Source: Loripinus fragilis
Lineage: Eukaryota; Mollusca; Bivalvia; Lucinida; Lucinidae
NCBI GenBank assembly: GCA_964019695.1
Contig: OZ026528.1
Location: 57,679,602 to 57,743,601 of the forward strand
Reading direction: 5' to 3'
Length of the DNA stretch: 64,000 nt
Of the stretch, positions 42,412 to 54,059 are shown one piece after another. The first letter of the stretch is position 1, and each line of letters starts with the position of its first letter. Under the pieces are notes generated by a model. It saw only the letters and a program-made list of their open reading frames with translations, was not told the origin of the DNA and did not search any database. A program made the position numbers and the translations under genes.

Positions 42412-42974
42412 GTAGTTTAGTTGTTTGATTCATCCTCCATGCTCCCCACCCACCGTGGAGCCCAACAAGGGAGCACTTTAATGGAGTGGATTTCCGATCT
42501 CCAGTGCTAGAGATACATAGAAGGTATACTTGCACAAATAGAATCTGCACAATTGACCCGTTAAGCCACTGCCTTCCAGGATTATTTTATAAAAGAAAGA
42601 AAGTTTAAGATAATGGACACATGGTTGGCATCAGAACGATACTATAGAACGAAGATATAAGAAATATTTTTTTTTACATTTTCAGAATCCTGGGGCTTAG
42701 CATGACAAAGCCGATTAGAAACACCGGGCCGTGAAAGAGGCCAAAGAGACGTGTTGAGTCATACAGAATTTATAAACGTCCATATTCTGCATGCTCTCAG
42801 TCTTCCAGGCCATCCCCTTCGAGTTACGAGAAAGCCACCCACGGCAGACTGGTGGGTCCTACTCTTAGCACTCCCAGAGGAGACAATAATTACAATCAAT
42901 ATCGTCCCCTGTGTGAAGTGTGCCCCAGAGACCGCGACAAGGTGGTAGGGACTCTCCAGGGTTTACCCATTTAA

Positions 42975-43127
42975 GCATTTATGGCAAGCGGTACTTATAT
43001 TTGCAATTACAATACAGTTGAAACTTTCAAACCAGCATGCCATTCGTTGCAGATGGCTGATAAATACTGAGGCTTAAGTTGACAATTCTCATAAAATCGC
43101 TTTGGATAACCTTCATATCAAATAAAA
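42975..43127. other. No gene recognised
   Basis: Short spacer between LINE B and an M1 MITE. Confidence 0.35.
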
Positions 43128-43366
43128 TGAGTCGTAGCAAATGATTTCCAACAATGTGGCATTTTGATAGGTGTAGACTCAGACGAGCTAATACAGTCTC
43201 CTTTTAAGCTTAGAAACACCAAATGATGGTTAGACAGTAGCTTAACACACGTTATTCAAGCGACTAGAAAAGGCTCTGATCAGACTGCGCAAATGCGCAG
43301 GCTGGTCTGAGCCTTTGCTAATCGCACATGCCACATTGATGGAAATCTCATGTGTCATTGTCTCAT
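43128..43366 (-). mobile_element. MITE family M1, copy 5
   Basis: Has ATGATTTCCAACAATGTGG, GGCTCTGATCAGACTGCGC, AATGCGCAGGCTGGTCTGAG and CACATTGATGGAAATCTCAT in order, as in the other M1 copies. Confidence 0.7.
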
Positions 43367-43451
43367 TTTTTCACCATTTGTATATTTGATTATTTACAAA
43401 TTAATAACAGTTAAATCTTAAACATGCGACAAAAGGCTCACAGCTGTTTCA

Positions 43452-43756
43452 TTTTGGTTTGTTTGTTATGTTGCTTTACGTCCCAAGTCAACAGCTATGG
43501 CCATGGCGGGACGGTCAGTTCAACTAACCACACTTTTTCATGGACAAGCTTGAACAAACAGTTAACCAGTACTTCCTGCATATACTTTCGCTTGTAACTG
43601 ACAATAATTCTTCCTGAATGATTCAGCGGAAGGGAGGAGAATGACCATAGAAATTATTTTATGGTCAATCTCCACGAAAGTATGGGACCGGGCCGGGATC
43701 GAACTCACAACCCCTGGATCTATGTCAGACTAGCATCTGTTGCCACACACGGTTTT
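43452..43756 (-). repeat. tRNA-like SINE, second type
   Basis: The minus strand starts with a tRNA-like head: AGATGCTAGTCTGACATAG, GGGGTTGTGAG, box B GTTCGATCCCGG. The body ends in TTGACTTGGGACGTAAAGCA and a short CAAA-type tail. The 6488-6668 copy lacks the head. Boundaries are approximate because I could not find a clear TSD. Confidence 0.55.
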
Positions 43757-44261
43757 TCTTTTTCATATATCTTCTTATTGCTATGGTAACATCATGAGGA
43801 TAGAGAGGAGCACAGCACAGCACAAAAGTTCCTGTCAAGACACTTAGTGTCAGAGACTACCTTTATTTGGAACGCCGCATATCAGCACATGCCAGCATGG
43901 CAAACGGTCGCAATCCTAGTGTCCTTTTGGAAGGCTTGATTCCTTAGATTGAGGAATTGAACAAACAAGCAGAATTTTGAGGTTAAATTGTACATGCAAA
44001 TTAAAAATAAATACTTATAGTTAAGATATGCAGTTCATTTTTATGAAAATTTGTTTCGGGGTGAATATTTGTAATTAAGCAGAGGATTATCATATCGGTC
44101 ATACCATTTTATCAAAAATTAAGAAATTAGCAATGTTAGCTTAATCTTGATCAAATGTTGTGGGTTCGTATACCATAAGAGGCAAGGCGTTATCTTTGAA
44201 CAAGGCACTTCATTGCTTAGTACTGGTTCAACTAGAGAACTCATCGAGACATGGAAAGATT
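43757..44261. other. No gene recognised
   Basis: AT-rich spacer between the SINE and the long-TIR element. Confidence 0.35.
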
Positions 44262-45505
44262 TTTAGCTTCTAAAATGTATAATTATGAAGACGATTTGGC
44301 TTAGTTCGTTCTTTGGGTTTTTCAATATTTAGTATAACTTCCTGTTTACATCTATTTTTAGTCCTGTTTATTTATTGGGTAGATTTTCCTTTGTTAGAGG
44401 CCTTTCTTCACAGTTTGAAAAGTTTTCGACAGAGACAGACGTATGAAGTTGAAGTTCACGTCTTTTATAAAGTTTGATAAACTTTGTCGTTATTTATTCT
44501 CGTTTGTTTGGTGAGAATTATCCCTCGATCTCCTCTGTGGTCGCTATTTATAAACTATATTTATATACAAACAGGTTGGTGAGGGACCTTTTGGGTAAAT
44601 GATTTGTTTTGTTTGTTTGTTTGCTTTTTACGTCCCATCAACAATCTTTCAGTTAAACAGGGAAGGGTCTTCCTGGGTTGAACTAGTACTAAGCTAGGAT
44701 AAATGTGTCTTGCTCAAGGACCACAACGCAGTGACGCCGGTGAAGCTCGAACCCGCAGCCCCTCGGTCTCGAGTCAAGCACTCTACCACTGAGCCACTGC
44801 ACTCCCTTTGGGTAAATGATGATAATTTGATGTTTGTCATTGAACTCTGAGCTGAGCTCTAGAAGTAGTATTCAATCTCTCAGACAGCTTCACAAGATCG
44901 ATTATAAGAAGATGAATGACAGTGAAGAACAAGCTCTACGGGGTTCTAACAAAAATCGCTGAACTCCTTGAAGATGATGGAGTTGGCTCCTTTGATGAAA
45001 ACCCTTTAGGTGCAAAGTGAAGCCCAATTACAAATAATAATGTATATTCACAACATATAGTCGTCATATATGTTAATCATTTAATTGATATACAATTTGA
45101 TATTCCACTACAACGCTAATATCATAATATATCAAACATCACAAGACATAAATCGATCAAAGCATGAAATGAATAATGAAATATATACAAGTGAATATAT
45201 GAAAGACATTAAGTAAACATTCTACTAAACACAAAATAAGGGCTTAACAAATCGTGTTATATATGCAACAGCAAAAACTTAAGGTGGTGTGGGTGGGTGG
45301 GTGTTTTATTAAAGACGTGAACTTCAACTTTATACGTCTGTCTCTGTCGAAAACTTTTCAAACTGTGGAGAAAGGCCTTTAACAAAGGAAAATCTACCCA
45401 ATAAATAAACAGGACTCAGGAAGTTATACTAAATATTGAAATACCCAAAGAACGAATTAAGCCAAATCATCTTCATAATTATACATTTTTAAAAGCTAAA
45501 AATAT
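44262..45505. mobile_element. DNA transposon with about 200-bp terminal inverted repeats
   Basis: The arms (44262-44471 and 45311-45505) match across AATGTATAATTATGAAG, AGTATAACTTCCTG, TTATTTATTGGGTAGATTTT and GACAGAGACAGACGTAT. The left arm has an extra stretch of about 17 bases. The interior is non-coding and carries the SINE at 44604-44806. About 105 bp near the right end of the interior (45011-45120) is repeated directly outside at 45587-45690. Very long TIRs are typical of Mutator-like or foldback elements; no transposase is present. Confidence 0.65.
44604..44806 (-). repeat. tRNA-derived SINE, complete, with perfect TSD
   Basis: 203 bp flanked by tttgggtaaatgat at 44590-44603 and 44807-44820. 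The minus strand reads box A TGGCTCAGTGG and box B GGTTCGAGCTT, then the body (CTTGAGCAAGACACAT, ACCCAGGAAGACCCTTCCC) and TTGATGGGACGTAAAAAGC with a CAAA tail. RNA polymerase III would transcribe it. The end resembles the A/B LINE 3' end. Confidence 0.85.
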
Positions 45506-46483
45506 TTCAATCATTCAATCCTTTGGGAAGAGAGATACATGAAATCAATAAATGGATTAAATTATGTAGTATAATATGCCATTTTGCAAAGTGAAGTCCA
45601 ATCACAAATAATAATCTATCTTCACAATATATAGTCGTCAAATATGTGAACCATTAAATTGATAAACAATTTGATATTCCACTACAACGCCAACCCACCG
45701 GCCAACAATACAAGCAAACAGCTACAAAACAAGACAAACAAATAAAAAAAACAATAGAAAAAAAACCCATGCAAACCAAATATCTCCAGGACGCAAGACT
45801 ACTATATAAATTTTGTAAGACCCCTTTGAAAACATAAAAATTAGTTACCTGAAAAAACAAAACAAATACAGCCTTTCCTCAAATTTCATGTAATAGCAGC
45901 GTTATCATTTGAATTTAGTGACAAAAAATAATAAGAAGAAATAGCTCCTTTAAACTAACAATATACATGACAAATACAAGCATACATGCAAAGCAAACAC
46001 AAAAATATCTGAAATCATAAATTCTGCAGCAGAATCCTTATAGCTGTCTTTGTATAAATTTTATTTTATAAAACAAAAACATTATGCTGTTTATTCCAAT
46101 TACAATTTCCTCCTTCCTTTTGATGTGTGGCAAATTGAAAAAAGAAAACTCACAAGTCATACATTCAATGAAAGCCTATAAGCTATATATAAAACTGTTG
46201 CACAATATAAGAATATCAGAAAAAGACACAAAAAAAAAATGAACAATTGTTGATTAGGTGTAAAACCATAAGTCCAACCAAAGAAAGACATCCAATGGAA
46301 CGCATGATATGTTTAAAATGTTCAAATTTATTTTGTAGGTGATATGGATAATTCTGTATTCAACAAAGTCTTCAAAACACACTGGGGCATTGTACGCAGC
46401 TAGGAACGCCATCAATACCAGAATGTACGGGACAATTTTAGGCGTCCACAGAACTGATTGGATATTTTAAACACTTTCATTGT
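45506..46483. other. No gene; one direct repeat
   Basis: 45587-45690 repeats 45011-45120 (CAAAGTGAAG, CAATTTGATATTCCACTACA). Otherwise AT-rich without features I can support. Confidence 0.4.
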
Positions 46484-47156
46484 TTGTGGTAGAATCCATC
46501 ATTTTGAGATGCAGGCATTCATTCTGAGCTGAGGCCCCCATCAAAATATGGAAGAAATTGGAAACAAGAAGGAAATTGAAGTCTTTGTCGTTTCAGAAGC
46601 AGGAATTTTACTTTAATTTTTTGTGGTAGAATTCATCATTTTGAGATGCAGGCATTCATTCTGAGCTGCGGACCCCATCAAAATATGGAAGAAATTGGAA
46701 TCAAGAAGGAAATTGAAGTCTTTGTCGTTTCAGAAGCAGGAATTTTACTTTAATTTTTTGTGGTAGAATTCATCATTTTGAGATGCAGGCATTCATTCTG
46801 AGCTGAGGCCCCCATCAAAATATGGAAGAAATTGGAATCAAGAAGGAAATTGAAGTCTTTGTCGTTTCAGAAGCAGGAATTTTACTTTAATTTTTGTGGT
46901 AGAATTCATCATTTCGAGATGCAGGCATTCATTCTGAGCTGAGGCCCCCATCAAAATATGGAAAAAATTGGAAACAAGAAGGAAATTGAAGTCTTTGTCG
47001 GTTCAGAAGCAGGAATTTTACTTTATTTTTTTTGTGGTAGAATTCATCATTTTGAGATGCAGGCATTCATTTTGAGCTGAGGCCCCCATCAAAATATGAA
47101 AAAAATTGGAAACAAGAATGAAATTGAAATCTTTGTCGTTTCAGAAGCAAGGAATT
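46484..47156. repeat. Tandem array, 137-bp unit, five copies
   Basis: Landmark GATGCAGGCATTCATTCTG recurs at 46508, 46645, 46782, 46918 and 47056, so the period is 136-138. Units are close to identical, which suggests recent expansion. The period is not a multiple of three and no frame stays open, so it is not coding. Confidence 0.85.
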
Positions 47157-47162
47157 CGGAAC

Positions 47163-49165
47163 TAATGATTAAAAGTAAGGACAACAAATAGATCAGGAAT
47201 TCATACAATCAAGCATCGCACATGAACCAGGACACTGTATGGAAAAAATACCAAAAAAAGAGGACCTGACGGTCCTGATGTGCTCATCTGATCTCTTTAA
47301 TAATAATAAAATAGGTCAAGATCAACTACGGCTTATAATGAAACATATTTTGTTTTATTGGGTGCGGCCATGTTGGTCAAGTGACCTAAAACAATCTAAT
47401 GAATACTCAATCAAACAGCCCGGTTATTTCTGAGGAAAAGATGTTAAGATAGGTATGTAGCAGTCAAAATGAGTGACCTTGGATAAAAGGTCACAGGTCA
47501 GCTTGACATTTTGTACTTATGTAAAACCGTTGTCTCATTATGTTAAACATTTCTTGCAAGTATTATGATTTCGGCCTAAACAGTTATAGAAAAATGAACA
47601 TTGTAAGGTTTTCCCCATATAAATGCATTAGGAGTCAAATTTGGCCTTGAAGTATGTCAAGGTCAAACTTGATTCATCTTTTGCGCAAATCTGGTAGGGC
47701 CCACATCCCCAATGCTACATACCAAGTCCCAAGGCCATCGGCCTTTTGGTTCCAGGGAAGAAGATATTTAAAAGGTTTTTACCATATATAAGCGTGGTGG
47801 TCATCTTGGTTATGTGACCAGTACAATTGGTAGAAATTTTAGCTATTAAACCTATCATAAGGAGTCTTCATATGAAATTTGAGTTCAATTGGCCTAGTGG
47901 TTTCTGAGGAAACTATGTGTTGATGGGACTCCAATATGAGTGACCTTGGCTGAAAAGTTAAAGGTCAACCTTGACCTTTGTAACTCATTTATAGCCATTG
48001 TCTCATTAGGTTTAACATATCAAGTGAGAACAACGACTTTGGTTTCAACAGTATTAAAAAAATCAACTTTAAAAAATATCCCATTTAAATGCATTAGGAA
48101 GCAAATTTGACCTTGATGTTAAGTAGATCATGGTTAACTTAGGATCATCATTTTAACTAACTTGGTAGGCCCCACATCCCCAATGCTACATACCAAGTCC
48201 CAAGGTCACCGACCTTCTGGTTCTGGGGAAGATTTTTGAAGGGTTTTACCATATATGGGCATGGCTGCCATCTTGGCCATGTGACCAAAATATTTTGTAT
48301 AAATTTTGGCAAACTTAGCATAAGGCGTCTTCACATGAAATTTGAGGTCAATTTGGCCAATGGTTTGTGAGAAAACTATGTTTTAATATACCAATATGAG
48401 TGACTTAGCTGAAAGGTCAAAGGTTAACCTTGACCTTTGGAACTTATTTACAGCCATTGTCTCATTAGGTTAAACATATCAAGTGAGAATAATGACTAAG
48501 GCTTCTATAGTTTATAAAAATAAACTTTTCAAAAAATTCCCATTTAAATGCATTAGGAAGCAAATTAGACCTCGACGTTAAGTAGGTCAGGGTCATCCTA
48601 GGATCATCATTTGAAATAACTTGGTAGGCCCCTCATCCCTTATGCTACATACCAAGTCCTGAGGTCATTGGCCTTTTGGTTCCAGAGAAGAAGATTTTTA
48701 AAGGGGTTTTACAATATATGGGCGTGGCGGCCATCTTGGTCATGTGATCAGGACCATTTGAACAAACTTTTGTTCCCGCGTCCTAAGAAGTCGCCATATG
48801 AGATTTGATTTTAATTGGCCCAGTGGTTTCAGAGGAGAAGATGTTTGAAAATGTTGACGGATGGACGACGGAGTGACTGGTATACTATTAGCTCACCCAT
48901 GAGCCTTCGGCTCAGGTGAGCTAAAAACCGCAAGAAAACATCACATACAGGAGAGTCTAAGAAGTCAGACTTTTCCCAACATGTGACCACAAGACTGTAG
49001 AAACAGACATGGCAGTATGCAGTATTGCAAACCAAACACAGATAACATCAACAAATGAAGAAACACCTAGGAACGGTCAGTAAGAAAAAAAATACTGACA
49101 GGCTTAAACTAGTTCTAGGTACCAACCTCACCCTTAGTTCTGATGTAGATCAAGAAAAAAATGTT
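47163..49165 (+). repeat. R1 repeat split by element H
   Basis: The left part (47163-47259: AGATCAGGAATTCATACAATC) and right part (48925-49165: ACTTTTCCCAACATGTGACC, GGAACGGTCAGTAA, CAACCTCACCCTTA) are the two ends of one R1 copy, with element H inserted between them. Confidence 0.6.
47260..48924 (+). mobile_element. Hairpin-ended element H, copy 2 (cleanest)
   Basis: Starts AGAGGACCTGACGGTCCTGA and ends GAGCCTTCGGCTCAGGTGAG followed by CTAA. About three core units of roughly 465 bp, with AGTATGTCAAGGTCAAAC, AGTAGATCATGGTTAAC and AGTAGGTCAGGGTCATCC as successive landmarks (47651, 48118, 48578). No flanking duplication is evident, which agrees with a Helitron-like mechanism but does not prove it. 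Confidence 0.65.
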
Positions 49166-50115
49166 TGTTTAGAACTTGGAAGAGGTCTACTAGGTGATGC
49201 TACATACCAAATATCAAGGTTCTAGGCCTTATGGTTCCAGACAAAAATATTTTTTCAATGTTTTTTTTCTATATAAGCCTATGTAAAGAATGTGGCCCCT
49301 GGGCGAGGCAATTTTTGGCCCCAGGCACATAATTTGAACAAACTTGGTATAGGTACGAAAGGTGATGCGACATACCAAATATCAAGGCTCTAGGCCTTAT
49401 GGTTTCAAACAAGAATATTCTTCCATGTTTTTCTCTATAATAGCCTTTTTTGAACATGTGACTCGAGGCAGGGCAATGTTTGTGACCCAGGGGCGGGGCC
49501 ATATTTGGCCCCAGAGGCATAGTTTGAACACATTTGGTAGAAGTCCACTAGGTGATGCTTCATACCAAATATCAAGACTCTAGGCCTTATGATTTTAGAC
49601 AATATTATTTTTTCCATGTTTTTCCCTATATAAGCCTATGTGTTACATGTGACCCCTGGGGCGGGGCCATATTTCGCCAGGCCCCCCCCCCTGTTATAAT
49701 TTGAACAACTTGGCTGAGGTCCACTAGGTGATGCTACATAATAGATACCAAGGCTCTGGGCCTTGAGGTTTTAGAGAAGAAGAGTTTTCCTTGTTTTCCC
49801 TATATTAGCCTATGTAAAACATCTGTGACCCCTTGGGCAGGGCCAATTTTTGGTCCAGGCTATAATTTGAACAAACTTGGTAGAGGTCCACTAGGTGATG
49901 CTATATTCCAAATATCATGGCTCTCAGCGTCATGGCTTCAGACAAGAAGATTTTTCCCATTTTCTCCTCTTATAAGCCTATGTTAAGCGTTTAACCCCTG
50001 GGGCGGGGTCTTTTTGGCCCCAGGGGTATAATTTGAACAAACTTGGTAGAGATCCACTAGATGGTGCTACATACCAAATATCAAAGCTTTCGGCTTTGTG
50101 GTTTCAGAGTAGAAG
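49166..50115 (+). repeat. Tandem array, 166-191-bp unit, about five and a half copies
   Basis: Landmark GATGC before the CATACCAAATATCAAGG block recurs at 49196, 49363, 49554, 49730, 49897 and, altered, at 50063. Each unit carries a GC-box-like GGGGCGGGGCC stretch or its decayed form and CCTATATAAGCCTATG. Non-coding. Confidence 0.8.
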
Positions 50116-50548
50116 ATTTTGAAAGGGAACAGCACCCCAAATGATAAGTATACTTTATCAGAAAGAGCTCTATGAACCATGAATTTTGATACAAGTAAAT
50201 TCAAAATCGGTTGAAAAGTTGTGCGCATTTAAAAATTCAATATGGCCAACATTTAGCCGCTGTTTTGATATTTAATTGGTTTTCAGATTTTTTCAACTGC
50301 TTAATTTTTAGTTATGAATACTATCACATCATCCGTGTTTCAGCACATATGTAGCTTCAGTCCATTTGAAAATATTCAAACACCTACAACTTCGACGTTT
50401 ATCAACCGATTTAGATGAAACGGGTATCAAAAATCATGGTATATTAAGATATTTCATATAAAACATAGTAATCATCAGGGTTGCTGTCCCCTTTAAAGTT
50501 TCATCTTGAAAATCTATTTTTAGCCTGTGTGACCTAGATATGCGATGG
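50116..50548. other. No gene recognised
   Basis: AT-rich spacer between the tandem array and a truncated LINE end. Confidence 0.35.
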
Positions 50549-50830
50549 TTTTGTTTGTTTGTTTGGTGCTTAACGACGCATCAACACTCGTGGGTCATTA
50601 GCGCCAGACGGTATTAGACAAAACATGATTTGGATGGAAAAGGTAAAAAATTGTAATAAATAAAATGGATGATAATAATGAATTTTTTAATGACATCGAG
50701 TTGCAGTACGATTGTTGACAGGAAAGATCATGTACAATATCTGACAGTTTCAAAGAACGCAGTCAAGACGGCTGTACATATTCTTGGACAGAACAGACTA
50801 TAGTGATAAACAATCATAATGATGCAATGA
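50549..50830 (-). mobile_element. LINE A/B family, truncated 3' end
   Basis: Begins with the CAAA-type tail and GCTTAACGACGCATCAAC and continues through GTCATTAGCGCCAGACGGTA to about 50830, paralleling the 3' UTRs of A and B. All coding sequence is missing, as expected for a 5'-truncated insertion. Confidence 0.7.
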
Positions 50831-51269
50831 TACTATTGCACCGATCAAAAACTAGAAACAACCAATTAAAGCTGCCTTAGTAAGACGGTAAGTATGGGAT
50901 ATTCCTTCCAGAGTTTCCACTTCTACATTTAAGAAGATCCAAAATAACCAACCTATGCACAGGCTATTTGTGTGGAGACGTTTTGAATAAAAATAGGAAG
51001 ACAGATGCAACTTCTTTGCATTGTGATATTATGAGACATTGTGATTAGGTGCTTGCCATTGCAGCAGCTGAAAGGTTGGGAGGCCCTGATGGCTACCATT
51101 TGCATCTAGGAGCTGTAAAAATCACTATCATTTGCATTTCTAAATGGCGAAACCTCATATGGAGCATTCTGTGCTCGTCGTTTGATTGCTCATTACAGCA
51201 AAGAACAATTCTACCAAGGACTGAATATTGCCTGTTTTTAAAACGCCATAATGAAAGTGACATAAAATA
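50831..51269. other. No gene recognised
   Basis: A 78-codon plus-strand open frame at 51049 has no motif I recognise. Confidence 0.35.
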
Positions 51270-54016
51270 TACTCATGTCCAATGAAAACGCACCACCTAC
51301 AAAAATGACTATATCTTTTTAACGACATAACATTTTAATTTTGCAATTGAGTCTTATTGTACTGTAGCAATTCCATAAGTTACTGATAGGTCTTTAAAAC
51401 GGAATGATCACTGATGACACGTGCTGGTAGCATTTAACAAAACAACAGTCAAAACAGAAAGTCACACAAACAGCCTTCAAATGTGTCAGAATTTTCAAAA
51501 GCATTATTCTCGTGTTTTTCTGTGTATAAATTGCAAAGAATCTCAAAATTGACAGCCAGGAATAGTCATCTTGCCTTGAAAGCGGCTTTAACGTCACACT
51601 GTGACGTCACTAGCATAATTTTGACTAGAGTAAAATTAAGACCTTCTAGGAATCCTTCTTTTACTGAAGTAAAATTACGACAAGTTCGTAGTAAGAAGAT
51701 TTCTTGCTCGTGTAGCGGGTCGTTAACATCGACGGAGCGTAGGTATCAACGTTTTTATTGATAAACGTCAATCTTTAAAATCTCGTATACACAAACCTAA
51801 GAGTAGTTGTGTTGCACTTTATGTCAGATAATACTCTCACTAACAGATGAACACACATTTTAGAAGAATTAAAACGCTAGCGTTGCAAACAATGGCTGGC
51901 GACGCGCTCAAAGTTGATGTCAGTGATGCAACGTCAAATTCTTATGCCCCCAAAGGAACTTTCAGAGGCATATAGTAATCGCACTGTCCGTCCCGCTTTC
52001 GTATCCGGTCCATATCTCCTAAATTCTTTGAGGTAGGAATTCCAAATTTGGTGTATGGATACAGCTTGGGATGGCGGAGTGTCGCATACCATTTTCGGGT
52101 CACTGTGACCTTGACCTCTGACCTAGTTTTTAGAATAATCGTGTCCGGCGCATATCTCTTATATTATTTAAGGTAGGAATCTCAAATTTAGTTTGTAGAT
52201 GCATCTTGAGATGACAAAGTGTCGCATACCATAATTGGGTCACTGTGACCTTGAACTTGACCTCTGACCTAGTTTCTTGAAAAGTGCATTGAGTCTGGTG
52301 CATATCTCCTACATTCTTTGAGATAGGAATTCCAAATTTGGTGTGTAAATGCATCTTGTGATGTTGGGGTGTCACATGCCATTTTTGGGTCACTGTGACC
52401 TTGACCTCTGACCTAGTTTAAAGAATTATTGTGTCCGGAGCATATCTCTTGTATTCTTTGAGTTAGGAATTCCAAATTTAGTGTGTGGCTGCATATTTGG
52501 ATAGCAGAGTGTCATGTACCATTTTCGGGTCACTGTGACCTTGACCTTTGACCTAGTTATTCTAGGTCACTGTGACCTTGACCTTTGACCTAGTTTTTAG
52601 AATAATCATGTCCATAGCATATCTCTTATATTATTTGAGTTAGGAATCTCAAATTTGGTGTGTGGATGCATCTTGGGATGACGAAGTGTCACATACCATA
52701 ATTGGATCACTGTGACCTTGAACTTGACCTCTGACCTAGTTTCTAGAAACTACATTGAGTCTGGTGCATATCTTCTATATTCTTTGAGATAGGAATTCCA
52801 ATTTTGGTGTGTAAATACATCTTGGGATGACAGGGTGTCACATACCATTTTTGGGTCACTGTGACCTTGACCTCTGACCTAGTTTTAAGAATTATTGTGT
52901 CCCGAGCATATCTCATATATTCTTGGAGTTAGGAATTCCAATTTTGGTGTATGGATGCATCTTGGGATAGCGGAGTGTCATGTAACATTTTCGGGTCACT
53001 GTGACCTTGACCTCTGACCTAGTTTTTAGAAACATAATGTCCAGAGCATATCTCTTATATTATTTGGGGTAGGAATCTCAAATTTGGTGTGTGGATGCAT
53101 GTTGGGATGACGAAGTGTCGCTTACCATAATTTAGTCACTGTGACCTTGAATTTGACCTCTGACCTAGTTTCTAGAAACTGGTGCATATCTCCTATATTC
53201 TTCGAAATAGGAATTCCAAATTTGGTATGTAAATGCATCTTGGGATGCCTGAGTGTCACAAACCATTTTGGGGTCACTGTAACCTTGACCTCTGACCTAG
53301 TATTCAAGAATTATTGTGTCCAGAGCATATCTACTATATTATTTGATGTAGGAATCCCAAATTTGGGGTGGTGATTACTCTTGGGATGGCGGAGTGGTGC
53401 ATACCATTTTGAGTCCCTTTGACCTTAACATTGACCTCTTGCCTCATTTCTAGGTTTTTTGCGCTATATTACAGCTATCTTTCCTCAAATGTGTCTTATG
53501 CTAGACCAATTCCTTTGGGGGCATTCGTCACGTGTTTGTGACATTTCTTGTTAGAGGAGTTTTATGACATTTTGCATGTGTATGAGTTTGTACGACGGAG
53601 GCAAGACTTGTGTAGAACACTAGGACTGTAGAAATTGCAATTAAACATTTTACGTCGTGGTTTGTTCGACCACTCCATATTTAAGCTTACATAGTGACAT
53701 TGTTCATGTAAGTCTATCGTTAGGTGTTGCGTTACAACTGTCAAACTTGTGGCGAAATGACAGGGGATCAACTGACAAACAGAAAACATTTAAAAGAGAT
53801 TTTGGGGTCATTTTGTATACGCCCAAAATGCCATTAACGCAATTTTGAGGCTGACGTTACGTCATGTGTTAACAGAGTCACTGGAATTGAAATTTTTGTG
53901 CGAAAACATTGCATTTGTCCTAAATAATAATTATAAATAACACAATTTTGCGCAGCTTTTGATAGGACACAAATGTGAGCATCTAAAGAGAGGTGCGTTT
54001 TCATTGGACATGAGTA
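51270..54016. mobile_element. TA-flanked DNA transposon E2 carrying a higher-order repeat
   Basis: 2.75 kb with inverted ends TACTCATGTCCAATGA followed by AAACGCACC, flanked by TA (51268-51269 and 54017-54018). About half the interior is the array at 52000-53450. Neither the left interior nor the right interior (53450-53990) shows a transposase. It shares the inner TIR motif with E1 and E3. Confidence 0.75.
52000..53450 (+). repeat. Three-monomer higher-order tandem repeat, three rounds
   Basis: Units of about 138-150 bp anchored on CACTGTGACC at 52101, 52241, 52391, 52531, 52708, 52857, 52997, 53137 and 53275. They fall into three types in strict rotation, told apart by what follows GACCTAGTT: TTTAGAATAATC (type 1), TCTAGAAACT with GAGTCTGGTGC (type 2), and TTAAGAATTATTGTGTC (type 3). 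So three rounds of a roughly 430-bp trimer. One 36-bp piece is doubled near 52531-52567. Seven units hold a perfect palindrome GGTCACTGTGACC, followed by TTGACCTCTGACCT. Confidence 0.85.
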
Positions 54017-54059
54017 TAGCTCTTGGTAAACAACGTGAAATGGACCATTGTGATGCCCT

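Larger units (their letters stand above)
36981..42961 (-). mobile_element. LINE copy B, full-length and nearly intact
   Basis: About 5.98 kb with a perfect 13-bp TSD (tttacccatttaa) at 36968-36980 and 42962-42974, the same 5' start as copy A and a (CAAA)n tail. ORF1 is intact, and ORF2 is open for 1054 codons through endonuclease, RT and the first RNase H motifs. The only break seen is a 1-base deletion near 37886 within RNase H. The similarity to A over the full length, with exact TSDs, points to recent activity of the family. Confidence 0.9.

Noticed and set aside
46484..47156. Repeat-containing protein
   Set aside because: The unit length of 136-138 is not a multiple of three and no frame stays open through the units.
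52000..53450. CRISPR-like array
   Set aside because: Units are contiguous and similar along their whole length, with no unique spacers. This is a eukaryotic tandem repeat within a transposon.
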